The notes under the pieces were generated by a model. That model did not search any database and had not been told where the DNA came from. It worked only from the letters and a program-made list of their open reading frames with translations. Positions 44,356-56,660 of a DNA stretch of 64,000 nucleotides are shown piece after piece. The stretch comes from Mytilus californianus (Eukaryota; Mollusca; Bivalvia; Mytilida; Mytilidae). Numbering within the stretch: the first letter of the stretch is position 1; every line of letters starts with the position of its first letter. The stretch spans positions 46,296,884 through 46,360,883 of the forward strand of contig NW_026262712.1 of assembly GCF_021869535.1 (NCBI RefSeq), in the 5' to 3' direction. Position numbers and translations under genes: made by a program.

Positions 44356-45440
44356 AGGCTCTTTTTATTTCCAAATCATGATCAGTGCTTCGAAAATTTG
44401 TTATAAGTTGTCTACTTTTAATTTAACTTGCTTCATTGAATAGAACTTACTATATGACTTAAAGAATACTATTGAATATTATTCAAGTTATGTACATTTT
44501 GTATTGTTATATGTTTGAATTTTTCAAAACATTATTCCTAATTTTTTTTCTCTAAAACAGGTTTATAATTAATCGTTTGAAAACACAAAAATATCTATGT
44601 TTTCATGCTTATTCTGCTATATCTAAATTTGATTCTTCGCTTATTTTAGGTGCAAGGGATACCATATAAAACTTAAACGTTGGGCGAAAGTGTGTAATTG
44701 CAGGATAAAAACACTACATGTACATAGTTAGAAATTATAAAAAAATATTGGTGTACTAAAACGAAGCATCAGAAAGGCTCGGTAAGACTCGCGTTCTCTC
44801 CTGTTTCATAAAGTTAGTATAAATAATTCTTATATTTTCCGACAATGTACATATACTGTTTATATGAGTGGGGTATGGGGTATGAAAATGAAAATAAGAC
44901 AGCAACCCAATGACACGAACAACGAAAGACACATTGATGCCAACATACGGTTAAGAGGAGTCTATACAATCAATCATAATTCCAGTTAATTTATATAAAT
45001 TTAACACAGACTATCAAGTACCTGCAATCAAAACCAAAACTACGCATTTACATGAACAAATGACAAAAGACAACTAATTGCGAGCTTTTAAACAGTTAAC
45101 GGGATTGAACTAGCTTTTTAGACCTCAACAACACTAACATAATATTGACCAATGGACAAACAAATGTAGAAATATACAATATTCGGTCACTGTCAGAAAA
45201 ATATCAACTTTTATGCATGGGGCTTAAAAACTATCGAAGGGCGAGGTTGACCAAGTTGTTCAACTGTTTCGTGCCGAATACAAACAAGTTGATATCTTAC
45301 GAACCACAAATTTGGAAGAAAAATGACTTGATGACGTTGTTTATATCCGCCATACAGTTTTTTTCCGGGCAATGCTACTTATCCGATGCGAGGTTGATAA
45401 GCATTATACAATTATTGTCTTTTGATGGGGTTGATAAATA
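44356..45440. other. Gene-free DNA with a dispersed repeat fragment
   Basis: About 44880-45130 (TATGAAAATGAAAATAAGAC AGCAACCC..., GACACGAACAACG, then CAGTTAACGG) resembles a dispersed mussel repeat. The open frame at 45145-45498 lies in repeat-like sequence and runs into the hairpin repeat. Confidence 0.4.
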
Positions 45441-45443
45441 TAG

Positions 45444-46197
45444 ATTCTACCACTGCATCGAGTGTGATACGATATTTATCCGCTCGAGAAAGTTTTGAAA
45501 ATTTTCAAATTTAAAACGCGAGGCTTGCCCGAGCGTTTTAAATATTTAAAATTTAACTGTCGAAGGTGGATAAATATCGTATTACACGAGATTTTGTGGT
45601 GGAATCAGTTTCTCGAATGATTTTTATGCAGTATGCAGGCAAACTTATTCCTTCGTCTAAAAAAATGTGTTCTTTCTATTTGACGTCATCAGGCATGGTC
45701 GCCTTTTTTCATGACGTCACAATAGGAAATTCAGAAGAAAGCAAGAAAATTTGACGTCATAATCGAATTTCTACCAATGAATAGCTGGGATCAAACGAAC
45801 CACACGTTGATTAAATATAGATTCTACCATTGCATCGAGTGTGATACGATATTTATCCACTCGAGACAGTTAAATTTTCAAATCTAAAACGCGAGGCTCG
45901 CCGAGCGTTTTAAATATTTAAAATTTAACTGTCGAGAGTGGATAAATATCGTATTACACGAGATTTGGAGGTGGAATCTGTTTCTCTAATGATTTTAAAA
46001 CAATATGCAGGCAAACGTTTCCTTCTTTTCAAATGATCTGCAAAAAGATGTGTTCTTTCTATGTGACGTCATCAGGCATGGTCGCCTTTTTTCATGCCGT
46101 CACAATAGGAAATTCAGAGGAAAGCATGAAAATTCGACGTCATAATCGAATTTTGACCAATGAAGAACTGAGATTAAACGAACCACACGTTGATTAA
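45444..46197. repeat. Tandem pair of 377-bp units, each with a ~130-bp hairpin
   Basis: ATTCTACCACTGCATCGAGT starts at 45444 and recurs at 45821, period 377. Inside each, CGAGTGTGATACGATATTTATCC and its mirror GGATAAATATCGTATTACACG are the outer arms and AAAACGCGAGGC / GAGCGTTTT the inner arms (hairpins 45459-45592 and 45836-45963). The rest of the unit has GACGTCATCAGGCATGGTCG and ATGACGTCACAATAGGAAAT, i.e. paired CRE-like TGACGTCA words. Confidence 0.85.
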
Positions 46198-46490
46198 ATA
46201 AAAATAATCAACATGTTGGGAAAAGGATAAATCGTGTAAGAATTAGAGAAATAAAAAAAATCAACAGGTTAGGAAAACGATAAATAAGCTAAGAATTAGA
46301 GAAATCTGTGTATCAACTGAAATCAAAAGTCAACAACAGTTTTATTATATAACTTTTATCCTTCTCCAATTTTTCTAGTATTTGCTCAAGATACATTAAA
46401 AACTGCTCCATTTGTTTTACTAAATATATTATCTGCTTTTGCTTTTTCGTCAATATCCTGGTACAAAAATATTGAACGAAAAACGAATAT
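46198..46490. other. Short local duplication, otherwise gene-free
   Basis: AAAAATCAACANGTTNGGAAAA and AAGAATTAGAGAAAT occur twice within 46205-46305, about 55 bases apart. No gene is seen. Confidence 0.45.
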
Positions 46491-46494
46491 GATA

Positions 46495-46740
46495 TACTTG
46501 ACCCAACGACAACCACTGAATTACAGGCTCCTTCCTGATTTGGGACAGGCACACACAGAATGTGGCGGGGTTAAACTAGTTTGAAGGCGCCAACCCACCC
46601 CTAACATGGAACAGTGGTGTAACAGACATGACAGAACAACATTAGAAAGAATTATGAAAAATCAGTTGAAAAGGGCTTAACTCATCAGATTGATACAAAG
46701 CAGAAATACATTTAACAAAAACACAGACCGGACGGGACGT
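46495..46740 (+). repeat. Dispersed mussel repeat, 3' part of the GATGTGGTATGA family
   Basis: CGACAACCACTGAATTACAG, TCCTGATTTGGGACAGGCAC and GAATGTGGCGGGGTTAAACT match the end of the copy at 7225-7570 and continue further, with AACAGTGGTGTAACAGACAT. Confidence 0.65.
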
Positions 46741-47995
46741 GGCAGGGTACTTATTCATCCCATAATAAAAAAAACAACTTAGTATACATCTCTGAGACTA
46801 CTCGCAGTTACTGAAACCCAGGTCAAAGTCAATAATAACAAATGATAAACAAAATCATGTATTTTAGACACAAACGACTTTTGCTCTAAACTCATACACT
46901 TCGAATTGACTCAAACTCTTAAAAATTTGATGTATAACATAGTTTTAAATGAGACGATCTTTTTAAAAGTGAACGGACGACTGACACCGACGACGGTCGA
47001 TGACAGAAGATGGACGCTAAGTGATGGGGGTAAGCTCACCTGCATGGGCCTTCGAAATGAATAATTTAACAGTTGACCGAAAAATCCTAAGCATTATAAG
47101 AAATTCTTAAGACCATAAATGACCATATTTACATACCTAACTTGCTTTGGTTTGAAACAGATTTTTTTTTTCAGTCCATACTTGACCTTTCATTAAGATG
47201 GAGAGCAACATTCAAAGCATTATTCTTTTAATAAATATACGTAATGCATGTACATCCACCAAACTCCAGTGGCAGATTCAGAGGAGGGGGTTTGTTGAGG
47301 GTGTACCCTAATTGTTAGAAAAAAATACATGCTTTTGCTTAAAATTGTAATTTGTTTACCATTTTGGACAATTAAACCTCTTTATTGGACCCTCATACAC
47401 CCCTAATTTGGATATTCAACTACATGTATATCTTTACCAGCTAAATCTTTATTTATACGGCTTGTGATTTCATGGGAGTACACACACATTTTTAATTCAT
47501 AGTATTGCTAAAAAAATATTCTGTTTATACTAAGTAAGAAAGCAATGATTTACTTTGTTTTTAAAAAAGAATATAAATGTGTCCATCTGTTAAAACAAAA
47601 ATTTTCCAATAAATAGAAATGAAATAAATATATAACCCGATCTCCTTAAAGTTAAACGGTTGTTGCCTTCAAACGAATCGCTTTGTAAAAAAATGTAACT
47701 CTCTCTTTCTCCGCACGTTAAATAACGTTTCTTTTCCTTTAGAATAGGAATGAAATATTCGCCACTGTACGTTAGGAAAACTATACAAATCTAATCAATT
47801 TCCTTTGCAAACAGTTTAATAGAAACAAATGCCAATATGATTTGACTTATTGTATTTCGTATATCAAAACATGAAAAACACACGAATTGTTTTATTGTGA
47901 TAGCACTGTGACTTAGTATACATACAAATGTATTTGGCACAATTTTTGTCTCTTTCCACAAAATAGCAGAATGCGAGACATAGGGGTGCTAAACT
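46741..47995. other. Gene-free AT-rich DNA
   Basis: A transposon end CCAGTGGCAGATTCAGAGGA GGGGG lies at about 47268-47292. Nothing else could be assigned. Confidence 0.4.
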
Positions 47996-47999
47996 ATTC

Positions 48000-48310
48000 G
48001 TAAGAAGTTTTATATTTCAGTATAGGTAGAATCTCTGGATGCTTCATACCTTTTGCATAAAAGTTACGCAGTTTCATATGTCCATTGTCCTTGCCCTAAT
48101 TTTCGTAGTTCAGCGACTGCTTCAAAACTGTATATTTTGCCATATAAATATAGTAATAGGAAAACTATATTTGGTATGTCGGATCTGGATCAGTGATCAA
48201 GGTTAAATTTTCGCAGTCATTTTTTAGATGCTATATGCAATTAGGTTTAATATATTTGATGTATATGTAACATGATTGTAAGGTGTATACTGTCTGGTAG
48301 GGTTATAGGT
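48000..48310 (+). repeat. Partial copy of the composite repeat at 17190
   Basis: Shares TCTCTGGATGCTTCATACC, AAAACTATATTTGGTATGTC, GATCAGTGATCAAGGTTAAA and TGTAACATGATTGTAAGGTGT with the interior of 17290-17650, degenerate. Confidence 0.55.
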
Positions 48311-48429
48311 ACCCTTGGCCGTTGGTATATGTACAGTAATGATGTTTTCTTAAACAAAGAATAGAGAACCAGGCCAAGGGCACCATATCCGGTGGTGATG
48401 ATACACAGTGATCATACATCTCTGGTTTA

Positions 48430-48550
48430 TATAATAAAAAAGATGTGGTATGATTGCCAATGAGACAACAGTCTCATCAAGAGACCAAATGACACAGAAA
48501 TTAACAGCTACCCCTAACCTGGGAGTAAAACATAAGACCTATATCCGATG
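48430..48550 (+). repeat. Dispersed mussel repeat, GATGTGGTATGA family (5' fragment)
   Basis: AAAAAAGATGTGGTATGATT and GCCAATGAGACAACAGTCTC match the 5' end of the family; the remainder (CAGAAATTAACAGCTACCCC) follows a diverged subfamily. Confidence 0.65.
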
Positions 48551-49671
48551 GTGATGATTAGTCGCAATATTTTAATATTTAAAAAAAACTTGCTTGAACA
48601 ATTCCCGCGCAAGTTTGTGCAATCGTGGTTAACATAAGTAATATATCGAGACGTAAATATATACTTAACTATTTTTTTCTTTGTTTTATTTTCAAATACT
48701 AAATTCCTGTTTTATTCGCGATACGCTAACATTTTAAAAGATACATTAAATTCAGAATAGAAGACCGCTTTATCGAATAAAACATAGATTCTAAACTATT
48801 AAACATTAAACCATTCACATTTTATTAAATTCTTGAAGTATCATAATCTTAATTTAACGACAAAATTTACAATTCTTTATCATTTTTAATGAGTATGCTA
48901 TTATTGACCAAGGCTATGAATATGTCTGCGGAGTATAGAGAGAGATCGGGTGCACCCCATTCCTAAATCCGCCCTCGAGCTCTAGTGACAGATCAAATAA
49001 TTATAGAACTTGTTGTATTCATTTACATAGACGGACCCCGTAGTATGGGTGTTATCTTTTTAATTTTTTTCTATTTTTAAGGGATTTCAAAGTTTACAAT
49101 TTTGGAAGATTTTTTTGTTGTCTTTTTTTTTTGGGGGGGGGGGGGGGCAATGCATTTGAATAGGCATTTTCTTATATGTTAGTCAATGAAATGAAAGAAT
49201 GAAAAGGTGGGTGAATGAGCTCAATTTTAAGAGATATTTTTCTTCCACTGACAAGTGTTTAGAAAATTAATTTTGTGGAGTTGTCTCCTTCCCCTTTTTT
49301 ATTTTTACATCGTACGTCTCGAAATTCCGATGAAGCATGAATATCAAGTTTAACATATGTCAGTGCATGCAGTTTTTTGGTCCTTACTGGGCAATTATTT
49401 AGGCGAAAAGTCATCTTATTCCCATAACAGCCTTGATTAAGATTACAGAAATATGTCAAATTTATAGAATATTCAAAACGAAGGATCCCTCAAACAGGTC
49501 TTTATAGATATGATTTGTCAATTGTACGTGCCTTTCGTCAAATTGTAAGAAAGCTCAAGTAAAATTTGTATGTAAAACTTCATTCTGTGTAGGACTTGCA
49601 TCTGTACACAAATCCAGGCATAATCGAGATATTGGTTTTCACGATAATATATGAAATTGTAAACGATTTAC
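48551..49671. other. Gene-free AT-rich DNA
   Basis: Contains a T-then-G homopolymer run at about 49120-49147. No exon recognised. Confidence 0.4.
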
Positions 49672-49727
49672 CTACAACGGATGCCGACGGACACCAAGTT
49701 ATTACTTGACCTTACAATCCATTTGAG
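49672..49727 (-). CDS. Possible upstream exon of the minus-strand gene
   Basis: 56 bases on the minus strand between a good acceptor (TATTTTCTTTCAG) and the donor GTAAATCG. Of the three frames only one is open: 18 codons (LKWIVRSSNNLVSVGIRC) plus AG. The AG completes a Ser codon with the first base of the exon 42720-42777, so phases agree. Agreement by chance is one in three, so the join is tentative. No family recognised. Confidence 0.3.
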
Positions 49728-51060
49728 CTGAAAGAAAATATATGAATATACTTTGACTTGACCTTGTCCAAAGTTTTAAGAGTAACATATGGTGAAGTAG
49801 GGATCAAAGTGACTACGGTGACCTGATTAATCATAAGGATGTTAACTGACAAACATTCCTCTGCGGTCAATAAAAGCAGCTGGAATTAATTTGTATATAA
49901 ACGTTTATTATTCCGTGTAACTAGACCCTCCGCTCCCCTTCTTGAAATCTTCCTGACTTACTTTATGAAATTAATACATAATACCTTCCATTATTTAGTC
50001 TGAATTTTATAAAGCTCATGTATTGGCGCTCTATAACAAGGCGATTATCGTGAAAAATAAATAATCAAAGAATAATTTTATATGGGTAAATAAGAAAAGA
50101 AAATACATTCCAGAGTATTTGCCAGGGTTTGCAATTAAATTGAGGCGTGAGTAGGTATATAAAATAAGTATGAATCTTAAGCCGGGGTTGCTCACTATTT
50201 TGCAAACAAATTTGTTCTTGAACTTTATATCAAATAAAACTTACAGTTAAACACGTTGAAGTAAAATAATAATTTAAATTAAACAAGCACTATACACAAA
50301 AATTAAAATTAAAATTCTTCATTCATTTGAGTTTAGTATACACATGAAATGCTCATTCAATATGATATATTTATTAAAGTCATATGGAAATTATTGTTTC
50401 CTAATAATTTAACACTTCACTGTGGATGTAAGCTCTAACATTTGTCTAAAGTAGTCTAATTGACTCAAGTTTCTGATACTCGGAAAAGGGACACCATTAA
50501 AACATGTCTTAACATTCATTATTACAGAAGCGTATTATCAAAACTCCTGGTGGTATCACAGAGGACAGATAATGATACCAGTTTCATCGTTTGAGAGGCG
50601 ACGACTCAAGCGTATGGGTCTCCGTTTGTTTGTGCGAGATGTATTAATACACAGCCACATCGGCTCTTGTAATATAAATATGTTGAATCCCATGACCTCG
50701 GGTACAGAAAGCATCACAATGTCGTCGTCTTAAAAATCCATTGCGACAACTGTATTAAATGGGTGTTTGTAAATGCACTGTTGCAATGACTTATATTTCT
50801 GTTGCTATCAAACAATCCTCCTTTGAGAGGAGGTGAGGCACATGCAAATTTTGTTTGACTGTGTTAATTATAGCTAGAAAAAGTTAAAAAAAAAATAGGA
50901 AAACCAGATGAACAATATTGATTTATTTTATTAAGAATATTCAAAAATATAAAATAATAATAGGGGTGATCTTTTGCCCTTTAAAAGCTAACTATATGGT
51001 ATGGGGTTTTCTCATTATTGAAGGCCTTACAATATCCTACATTGTTGACATCGTTGTTTA
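49728..51060. other. Gene-free DNA with weak exon-like pieces
   Basis: At 50528-50572 (+) KRIIKTPGGITEDR and a stop follow an acceptor-like ATTATTACAG; it could end the plus-strand frame begun at 41741, unproven. The minus strand of 50575-50680 is open for about 33 codons but may be a dispersed repeat (the block GACGACTCAAGCGTATGGGT). Neither is annotated as a gene. Confidence 0.25.
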
Positions 51061-51064
51061 GGTT

Positions 51065-51245
51065 TTTGTTGGAGAGTTGTCTCATTGGCAATCATACCGC
51101 GTCTTCTTGTTTTTATATTAGTATAGATAATTTCTTACTGCGGAAGAGGTTTGCCCCGTATTCAACAATTGACAAAACAAACATGTATTGGTCTCTGGTT
51201 GAGAGTTGTCTCATTGGCAATTATACCGCATCTTCTCATTATTAT
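51065..51245 (-). repeat. Two inverted 5' fragments of the GATGTGGTATGA family
   Basis: GGAGAGTTGTCTCATTGGCA ATCATACCGCGTCTTCTTG at 51070-51110 and GAGAGTTGTCTCATTGGCAA TTATACCGCATCTTCT at 51200-51237 are reverse complements of the first ~40 bases of the family. Confidence 0.65.
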
Positions 51246-51734
51246 ATGTATAACTTACAAGAAGGCAAGTTCTGACAAGAATGCACCAGATGCCGTGTTC
51301 AGCATAATCTAGATCGTGAATGTATCGGGAAAATAGGTTTTATATAGAATGTATCGAGAAAATAGGTTTTATATACAATATATTCGTACAGTGTTTATGG
51401 TGTCGGAAGATATAACATTTATTTGGCGCGTGCTTTAGAAACAGATAGAAAAGCGAGGCTAGTATTGATTTTCTCTGGTTTCGTAGCAAGTAGAACTACA
51501 TTTATATTTTCCTACAATATGCGAATATTGTTTCTATCCTGCAATTTAACGTATAGGTTTTTTCCATCCCTATCGTTGATTTTGGTTTTTTTTTTAATAA
51601 AATCGACATGACTCAAAGGCAATGTGGACCCAAGATAAAACTGTCATGTGAACAGCTAGTAATTTGAACAAAACCGTACACTTGCAACAGAAGAAGGATA
51701 CCATTGGAGTCTATGAACGTATAGTATAACATTG

Positions 51735-51880
51735 AAAATGGAAATGGGGAATGTGTCAAAGAGACAACAACCCGACAATGAACTCAAAACAGACCAAGGC
51801 CACCAATGGGTCTTCAACACAGCGAGAAAATCTCGCAGACGGAGACAAGCTTCAACTGGCCCCTATATGTTTTCGCTTCA
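51735..51880 (+). repeat. Dispersed mussel repeat, GGGGAATGTGTCAAAGAG family (5' part)
   Basis: AAATGGGGAATGTGTCAAAG, AGACAACAACCCGACAATGA, GGTCTTCAACACAGCGAGAA and GAGACAAGCTTCAACTGGCC match 11596-11720 and, inverted, 52460-52618. Confidence 0.75.
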
Positions 51881-52354
51881 TGTTATCTGTCAACCGTCAA
51901 CCTGTATGTGTATATTAGAATGGTCAAGTGAAGGATAAAGATCCCTTATATAAGATGTTGTACAGATCCGAAAACCGTACACATGATACAAATCATAGTT
52001 GTTAGTTGCTGACCAAATATTACGTCATTCTTTTCGCATGTTTCTGAGAATAAGATTACGGAAATATATTTGTTTGAATGACGAGGAGATTGCAATACTT
52101 CCCCTAAGAGTGAATATGGAGTGGGGCATACTTAAATCTTGAGTTTAGTTAGTTTGTGTTTTTGAGCCTCTGTCTTATTAAAATTCATATAATACTGGAC
52201 ATTGTTCACATATAGCTGATAACTCGTCAGATGTAATGTAGTGGCAACAAACCGATCCAATTAAACGCATCTGAAATCCAGCATAAAATAATGAAATATT
52301 CTTCAAAGTTTACACATCTTCAAATATAATAAGCAGTGTAATTGTAATTGACAT

Positions 52355-52620
52355 TGCGCCTGTCCCAAGTCAGGAGCCTCTGGCCTTTGTTAGTCTTGTA
52401 TGTTTTTTAATTTTAGTTCATTTATATGTTTTGGAGTTTAGTATGACGTCCATTTTCACCGAACTAGTACACATTTTTATTTAGAGGCTAGCTGAGGCCC
52501 ACCTCCGGGTGCAGAATTTTCTAGCTGCATTGCAGACCCATTGGTGGCCTTCGGCTTTTATCTGCTCTTTGGTCGGGTTGTTGTCCCTTTGACACATTCC
52601 CTATTTCCATTCTGAATTTT
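52355..52620 (-). repeat. Dispersed mussel repeat, GGGGAATGTGTCAAAGAG family, inverted
   Basis: The reverse complement starts AAATAGGGAATGTGTCAAAG and ends GAGGCTCCTGACTTGGGACA GGCGC, as in 11588-11870. Confidence 0.75.
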
Positions 52621-53390
52621 ATGTATGTGAAAAAAAAAGATAAGTAAAATAATTAAAGATGGGAAATCATATCCAATATTGTATTTTATTTGAAGGTTCA
52701 TAACTACCCGGTATGAGGAGCAACTAGAAGTTGGAATCCACAAGAACAGAAGGCGATACACCATTGGAAAGACAATTCTATAGTTAGCGTGTCGAAAAAA
52801 AAGATTAGAAAAGTTGTTAAACCCGAGCGGGTATATAACGCTGGATTTTACAACATGCAAATAAATATGTTTAAACAGCACAAAACTGGCACAGAGGAGT
52901 ACACTGCAACCAACTTGTCCTGGGATCCGTCCATAGCATTTGTTACATATGTTACATATTACTCGGCTTACTTTATTTATGAATGAGTTGATGTAATGTC
53001 TAGAGCGGTTTTCAGATCAGCAAGGCAGTCATTTTTCTTTGATAATTCTTTAAATTATTTATTCCCATTGAATATGTAATGTGTAATCATTCATTTATAC
53101 GTCTTTTATTCAAAGAAATGATTTTTGTTTTTGGTACGGGGCTTCTTATTTTTCAAGTATACGAGGCAAGCATTTTTCTCACATGACATGCTATGATATG
53201 ATTATGCTTTTTTAATATTCTTTTTTTCACTAAGTGTTTGATCCAGTTAACATATACTAATATATTTATATAAGAAATACAATAAAAGACTGTGAGTTTA
53301 GGAATATTCTGATGTATCCAATAAAGCTTCGCCTTTTATATATATATTTAAACAAATTACCTTAATGCAACGTTTTAAGAAGAATAAAGT
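52621..53390. other. Gene-free DNA
   Basis: Overlapping short frames on both strands at 52558-52986 partly read through the preceding repeat. No domain or splice support. Confidence 0.35.
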
Positions 53391-53394
53391 TAAT

Positions 53395-53672
53395 GTCCTA
53401 AGTCAGGAATCTGATGTTCAGTAGTTGTCGTTTGTTGATGTGGTTCATAAGTGTTTCTCGTTTCTCGTTTTTTATATAGATTAGACCGTTGGTTTTCCCG
53501 TTTGAATGGTGTTACACTAGTAATTTTTTGGGGCCCTTTATAGCTTACTGTTCGGTGTGAGCCAAGGCTCCGTGTTGAAGACCGTACTGTGACCTATAAT
53601 GGTTTACTTTTATAAATTTTGACTTGGATGGAGAGTTGTCTCATTGGCACTCATACCACATCTTCTTATATC
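53395..53672 (-). repeat. Dispersed mussel repeat, GATGTGGTATGA family, inverted copy
   Basis: The reverse complement is close to identical to 58285-58575: AAGAAGATGTGGTATGAGTG, GGAGCCTTGGCTCACACCGA, AAACGGGAAAACCAACGGT, GAACATCAGATTCCTGACTT. The two copies face each other across about 4.6 kb that contains the inverted 47-bp array and the 3.19-kb element. Confidence 0.8.
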
Positions 53673-53821
53673 TATAAACACACTAGTATCAGATTTATTC
53701 ACCATGCACGGTAAAGGTATTTCAGAGCACACTGAGCTATATATGTGCTAAAGCCTTTTATTTTTTGAAAGATGCTATTCTCAAAGATTAAATGTGCCCC
53801 GTCTTTCAAACAAAAGGTACT

Positions 53822-54365
53822 CTTAACAGAATTCTGATAAGTCTGTCGCATCTAATAGCAATTTAATCATGATATAGCTTAACAGAATTCTGATAAGACT
53901 ATAGCATCCAATACCAATGTAATTCTTAACAGAATTCTGATAAGACGGTCGCATCAAATACCAATGTAATTCTTAACAGAATTCTGATAAGACGGTCGCA
54001 TCAAATACCAATGTAATTCTTAACAGAATTTTGATAAGACGGTCGCATCAAATACCAATGTAATTCTTAACAGAATTCTGATAAGACGGACGCATCTAAA
54101 ACCAATGTAATTCTTAACAGAATTCTGATAAGACGGTCGCATCTAATACCAATGTAATTCTTAACAGAATTCTGACAAGACGGTCGCATCCAATACCAAT
54201 GTAGTTCTTAACAGAATTCTGACAAGACAGTCGCATCCAATACCAATGCAATTCTTAACAGAATTCTGACAAGACGGTCGCATCCAATGCCAATATAGTT
54301 CTTAACAGAATTCTAATAAGACGGTCGCATTTAGTATTAATGTAATTCTTAACAGAATTCTGATA
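53822..54365 (-). repeat. 47-bp minisatellite, second array (inverted relative to the first)
   Basis: CTTAACAGAATTCTGATAAG repeats about 11 times at 47-base intervals, with ACGGTCGCATCAAATACCAA TGTAATT between. The palindromic core is the same as at 20160-20950 but in reverse orientation. The variable half differs, so the arrays were homogenised separately. Confidence 0.9.
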
Positions 54366-54785
54366 AATATGTCACCTATCATACAAATGGAACTCTTATA
54401 AAGATCTCTGATACTCTGCTAATGATCAGTGTTTTTAATATTCAGAATGTTTACTGAAAAAAAATATGTTTCTCTCAAGCAATATCTAATCTTAACAGAT
54501 TTCTTATAAGTCTTTTATGATAAAGCTTCGATAGTTTAACTTTAGTCAAAAATCAAGGGGTCTTAACAAAATTTGAAAAAAAAAATTGCAGCTTATCAGA
54601 AGTGTTGAACATGCTAAACTGATATTTTGTTGGTGCAATAGATCTGAAGAGTACAGTGAACAGCAATATGGCAATTTGTCTTTGAAAATCAAGGTTCCTA
54701 TAGTGACTTGTTAGAAAATGTCTCTTTTTTTAACTTACCAGATCCAGAATTTGATCATTTGGAAATAATCAAATAAAAATGGAAG
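53822..54785 (-). mobile_element. Minisatellite-bearing element, copy 2
   Basis: Array plus the flank 54420-54785, which reads, inverted, GATTATTTCCAAATGATCAA ... GGATCTGGTAAGTTAA ... AGATCTAT, matching 19905-20060. This supports mobility of array and flank together. Confidence 0.6.
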
Positions 54786-55530
54786 CTGTTTATAATAATG
54801 ATAGATGTTGCAAACATGTTTGTGAACTGTAATGTCACAAGTAGTTTGATGTTTTAATACGTACAAAATAACATTTTTATTATTGTCAAATAACCATTTT
54901 ACATATGGGTTTTTAGGGGTGTTGCTAAACGGCGGAAACGGAAAACGGAACGGAATACGGAACTAAAACGGAAAGACATATTTATATGGACGGAATTTGA
55001 TGAAAAAAATGGCGAGAACTACGAAAATCAATTGAGAATGAAATAACAAAATCACACAACAAGTAGGTTGAATATAGGATAGGTGATATCAAGGAAAATA
55101 GGAAACAGTTTTGGAAATACATAAAAGCTAAAACAAACTAGAGGCTCTTAAGAGCATGTATTGTTCATCTAGGTATATAGACTTGAATATATTTATGACA
55201 AAAATCTCTTACTTGTTGATCTTGCCTTGCTGACCATTTTCTGTCTGCAGTTTCTCTCTATCTTCTTTAGTTTTTACCCAAAACACAAGTTGTAATTAAT
55301 GGGCAATTACTCCTATAAAGAGTACTCACTATTTCCGTAAGATTGACTCGTTTGTAGTTCTTGTCTTGCTGATCAATTTTGTTATATAAAGTTTCTATCT
55401 ATCTTTTATAGTTTTCAAAATAATATTAAAAAAACAAAAATAGGTAAAAACTATTTCAGAGCAAGAACTCCAATAACCAGTTGACCAGCAGAAACATTGA
55501 CTGAACAATTATTCATTAGTGCATATACTA

Positions 55531-55824
55531 AGGGAGCTTCCATTTGATTTTTATGGGGGGCTAGGATGAAAAATTTTGTTCTGCATTTTTTTTAGTTGTA
55601 ATCTCTGTCCTGCCTTTTTATTTTTCACTCTATTCGGTCCTGCCTTTTTTTTTAAAGTTTATCCTGACTTTTTTTTACCTAAATTGTCATCCTGACTTTT
55701 TTTTTTGCAAGTGTCTCATCCTGCCTTTTTTTTTACTCAAAACTCCTGTCCTGCCTATTTTTTTCAAATTTCATCCTAGCCCCCCCCCCCCCCCCCTCCC
55801 ATAAAAATCAAATGGTAGCTCCCT
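55531..55824. mobile_element. MITE with AGGGAGCTACCATTTGATTT ends and CTGCCTTTTTTT core
   Basis: Left AGGGAGCTTCCATTTGATTT TTATGGG and right, reverse-complemented, AGGGAGCTACCATTTGATTT TTATGGG. The inner part has five to six T-rich units of the form CATCCTGCCTTTTTTTTT and a long C-run at about 55779-55797 that mirrors the G-run after the left end. Nested in the 54907-58117 element. Confidence 0.8.
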
Positions 55825-55840
55825 AAGAAGTCATAAACTG

Positions 55841-56660
55841 AAAATGTACGACTAATGAAACCATTTTATCCAAAATTGAAAGCCATAGAAATGACTCGAG
55901 AAGCGGTGAGAAAAAAAATACATGGACTCGATACATCAAAAGCATGTGGGCCAGGCGAAATAAGCCCTAAAATACTAAAACAATTATCAAATGAATTAGC
56001 ACATATCATTAGTCACTTTTTTCATCAATCCATCAATACCAGCTCAATACCTGATGGATAGACACCTGACCACTTTTCAAGAAGGCTGACCATTCGATAC
56101 CAGTAAACTGCTGCTAGGTAACTTATATTTTGCTCCAACATAATGAGTCACCTATATCATCATAAGATCATCGATGAAAAACAACATGTTTTTCGTAAAT
56201 ATCACATTCGCGAAACACAACTATCCTCGTTTCGTGGGTTTTCATGCTATTAAGAATGCATTGTGACGTCACAATTTCCATTGAAAAAGCACGCATAGTA
56301 CGAAATCATATGACGTACGAAAACATGATCTGACCATATGTACAATCATCAATGATTGGACCAAAAACATCGATAAAGAACTCCAAACAGATATATTTAT
56401 ATAAGATTTTGAAAAAGCCTTCAACACGGCCCCACAAGAGCTAATTAGATTTAAATTCAACAGTTAGTGGATATCAAGTAAAACACTATGTTCGATTGAC
56501 TCAAATTTTATGCTTCCACAAGCACAGAGTCGTGATAAATTCGATAAAATCAACTGGTCCACCGTTAATTCTGGAGTACTTCAAGGCACTGTCCTGGGTC
56601 TTCTGTTATTAAGTCTACATATCAATGATATCTTGAATAATCGCGTGTTTGGCCAGTAGA
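55841..56660 (+). pseudogene. Degenerate non-LTR reverse transcriptase fragment
   Basis: The frame 55855-56061 encodes LDTSKACGPGEISPKILKQL and HFFHQSINTSSIPDG, the N-terminal RT block (LDTSKAPGPDGIxPxxLK type). Past stops and shifts, DEKQHVFRKYHIRETQL (~56173), IFIxDFEKAFNTAPQELI (~56395) and a GVLQGTVLG-like block with HINDI (~56570-56635) follow in order. This is a different LINE lineage from 12230-15220, closer to jockey/CR1-type RTs. The motif A core is DFEKAFNT, so the normally conserved AFD is AFN. Strongly decayed. Confidence 0.7.

Noticed and set aside
45145..45498. 117-codon frame
   Set aside because: Runs into the hairpin repeat, has no motif, and its end is defined by repeat sequence.
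51255..51330. Minus-strand start exon MLNTASGAFLSELAF followed by a GTAAGT donor
   Set aside because: Attractive splice donor, but its phase does not join the open frame of the exon at 49672-49727, and no other partner was found.
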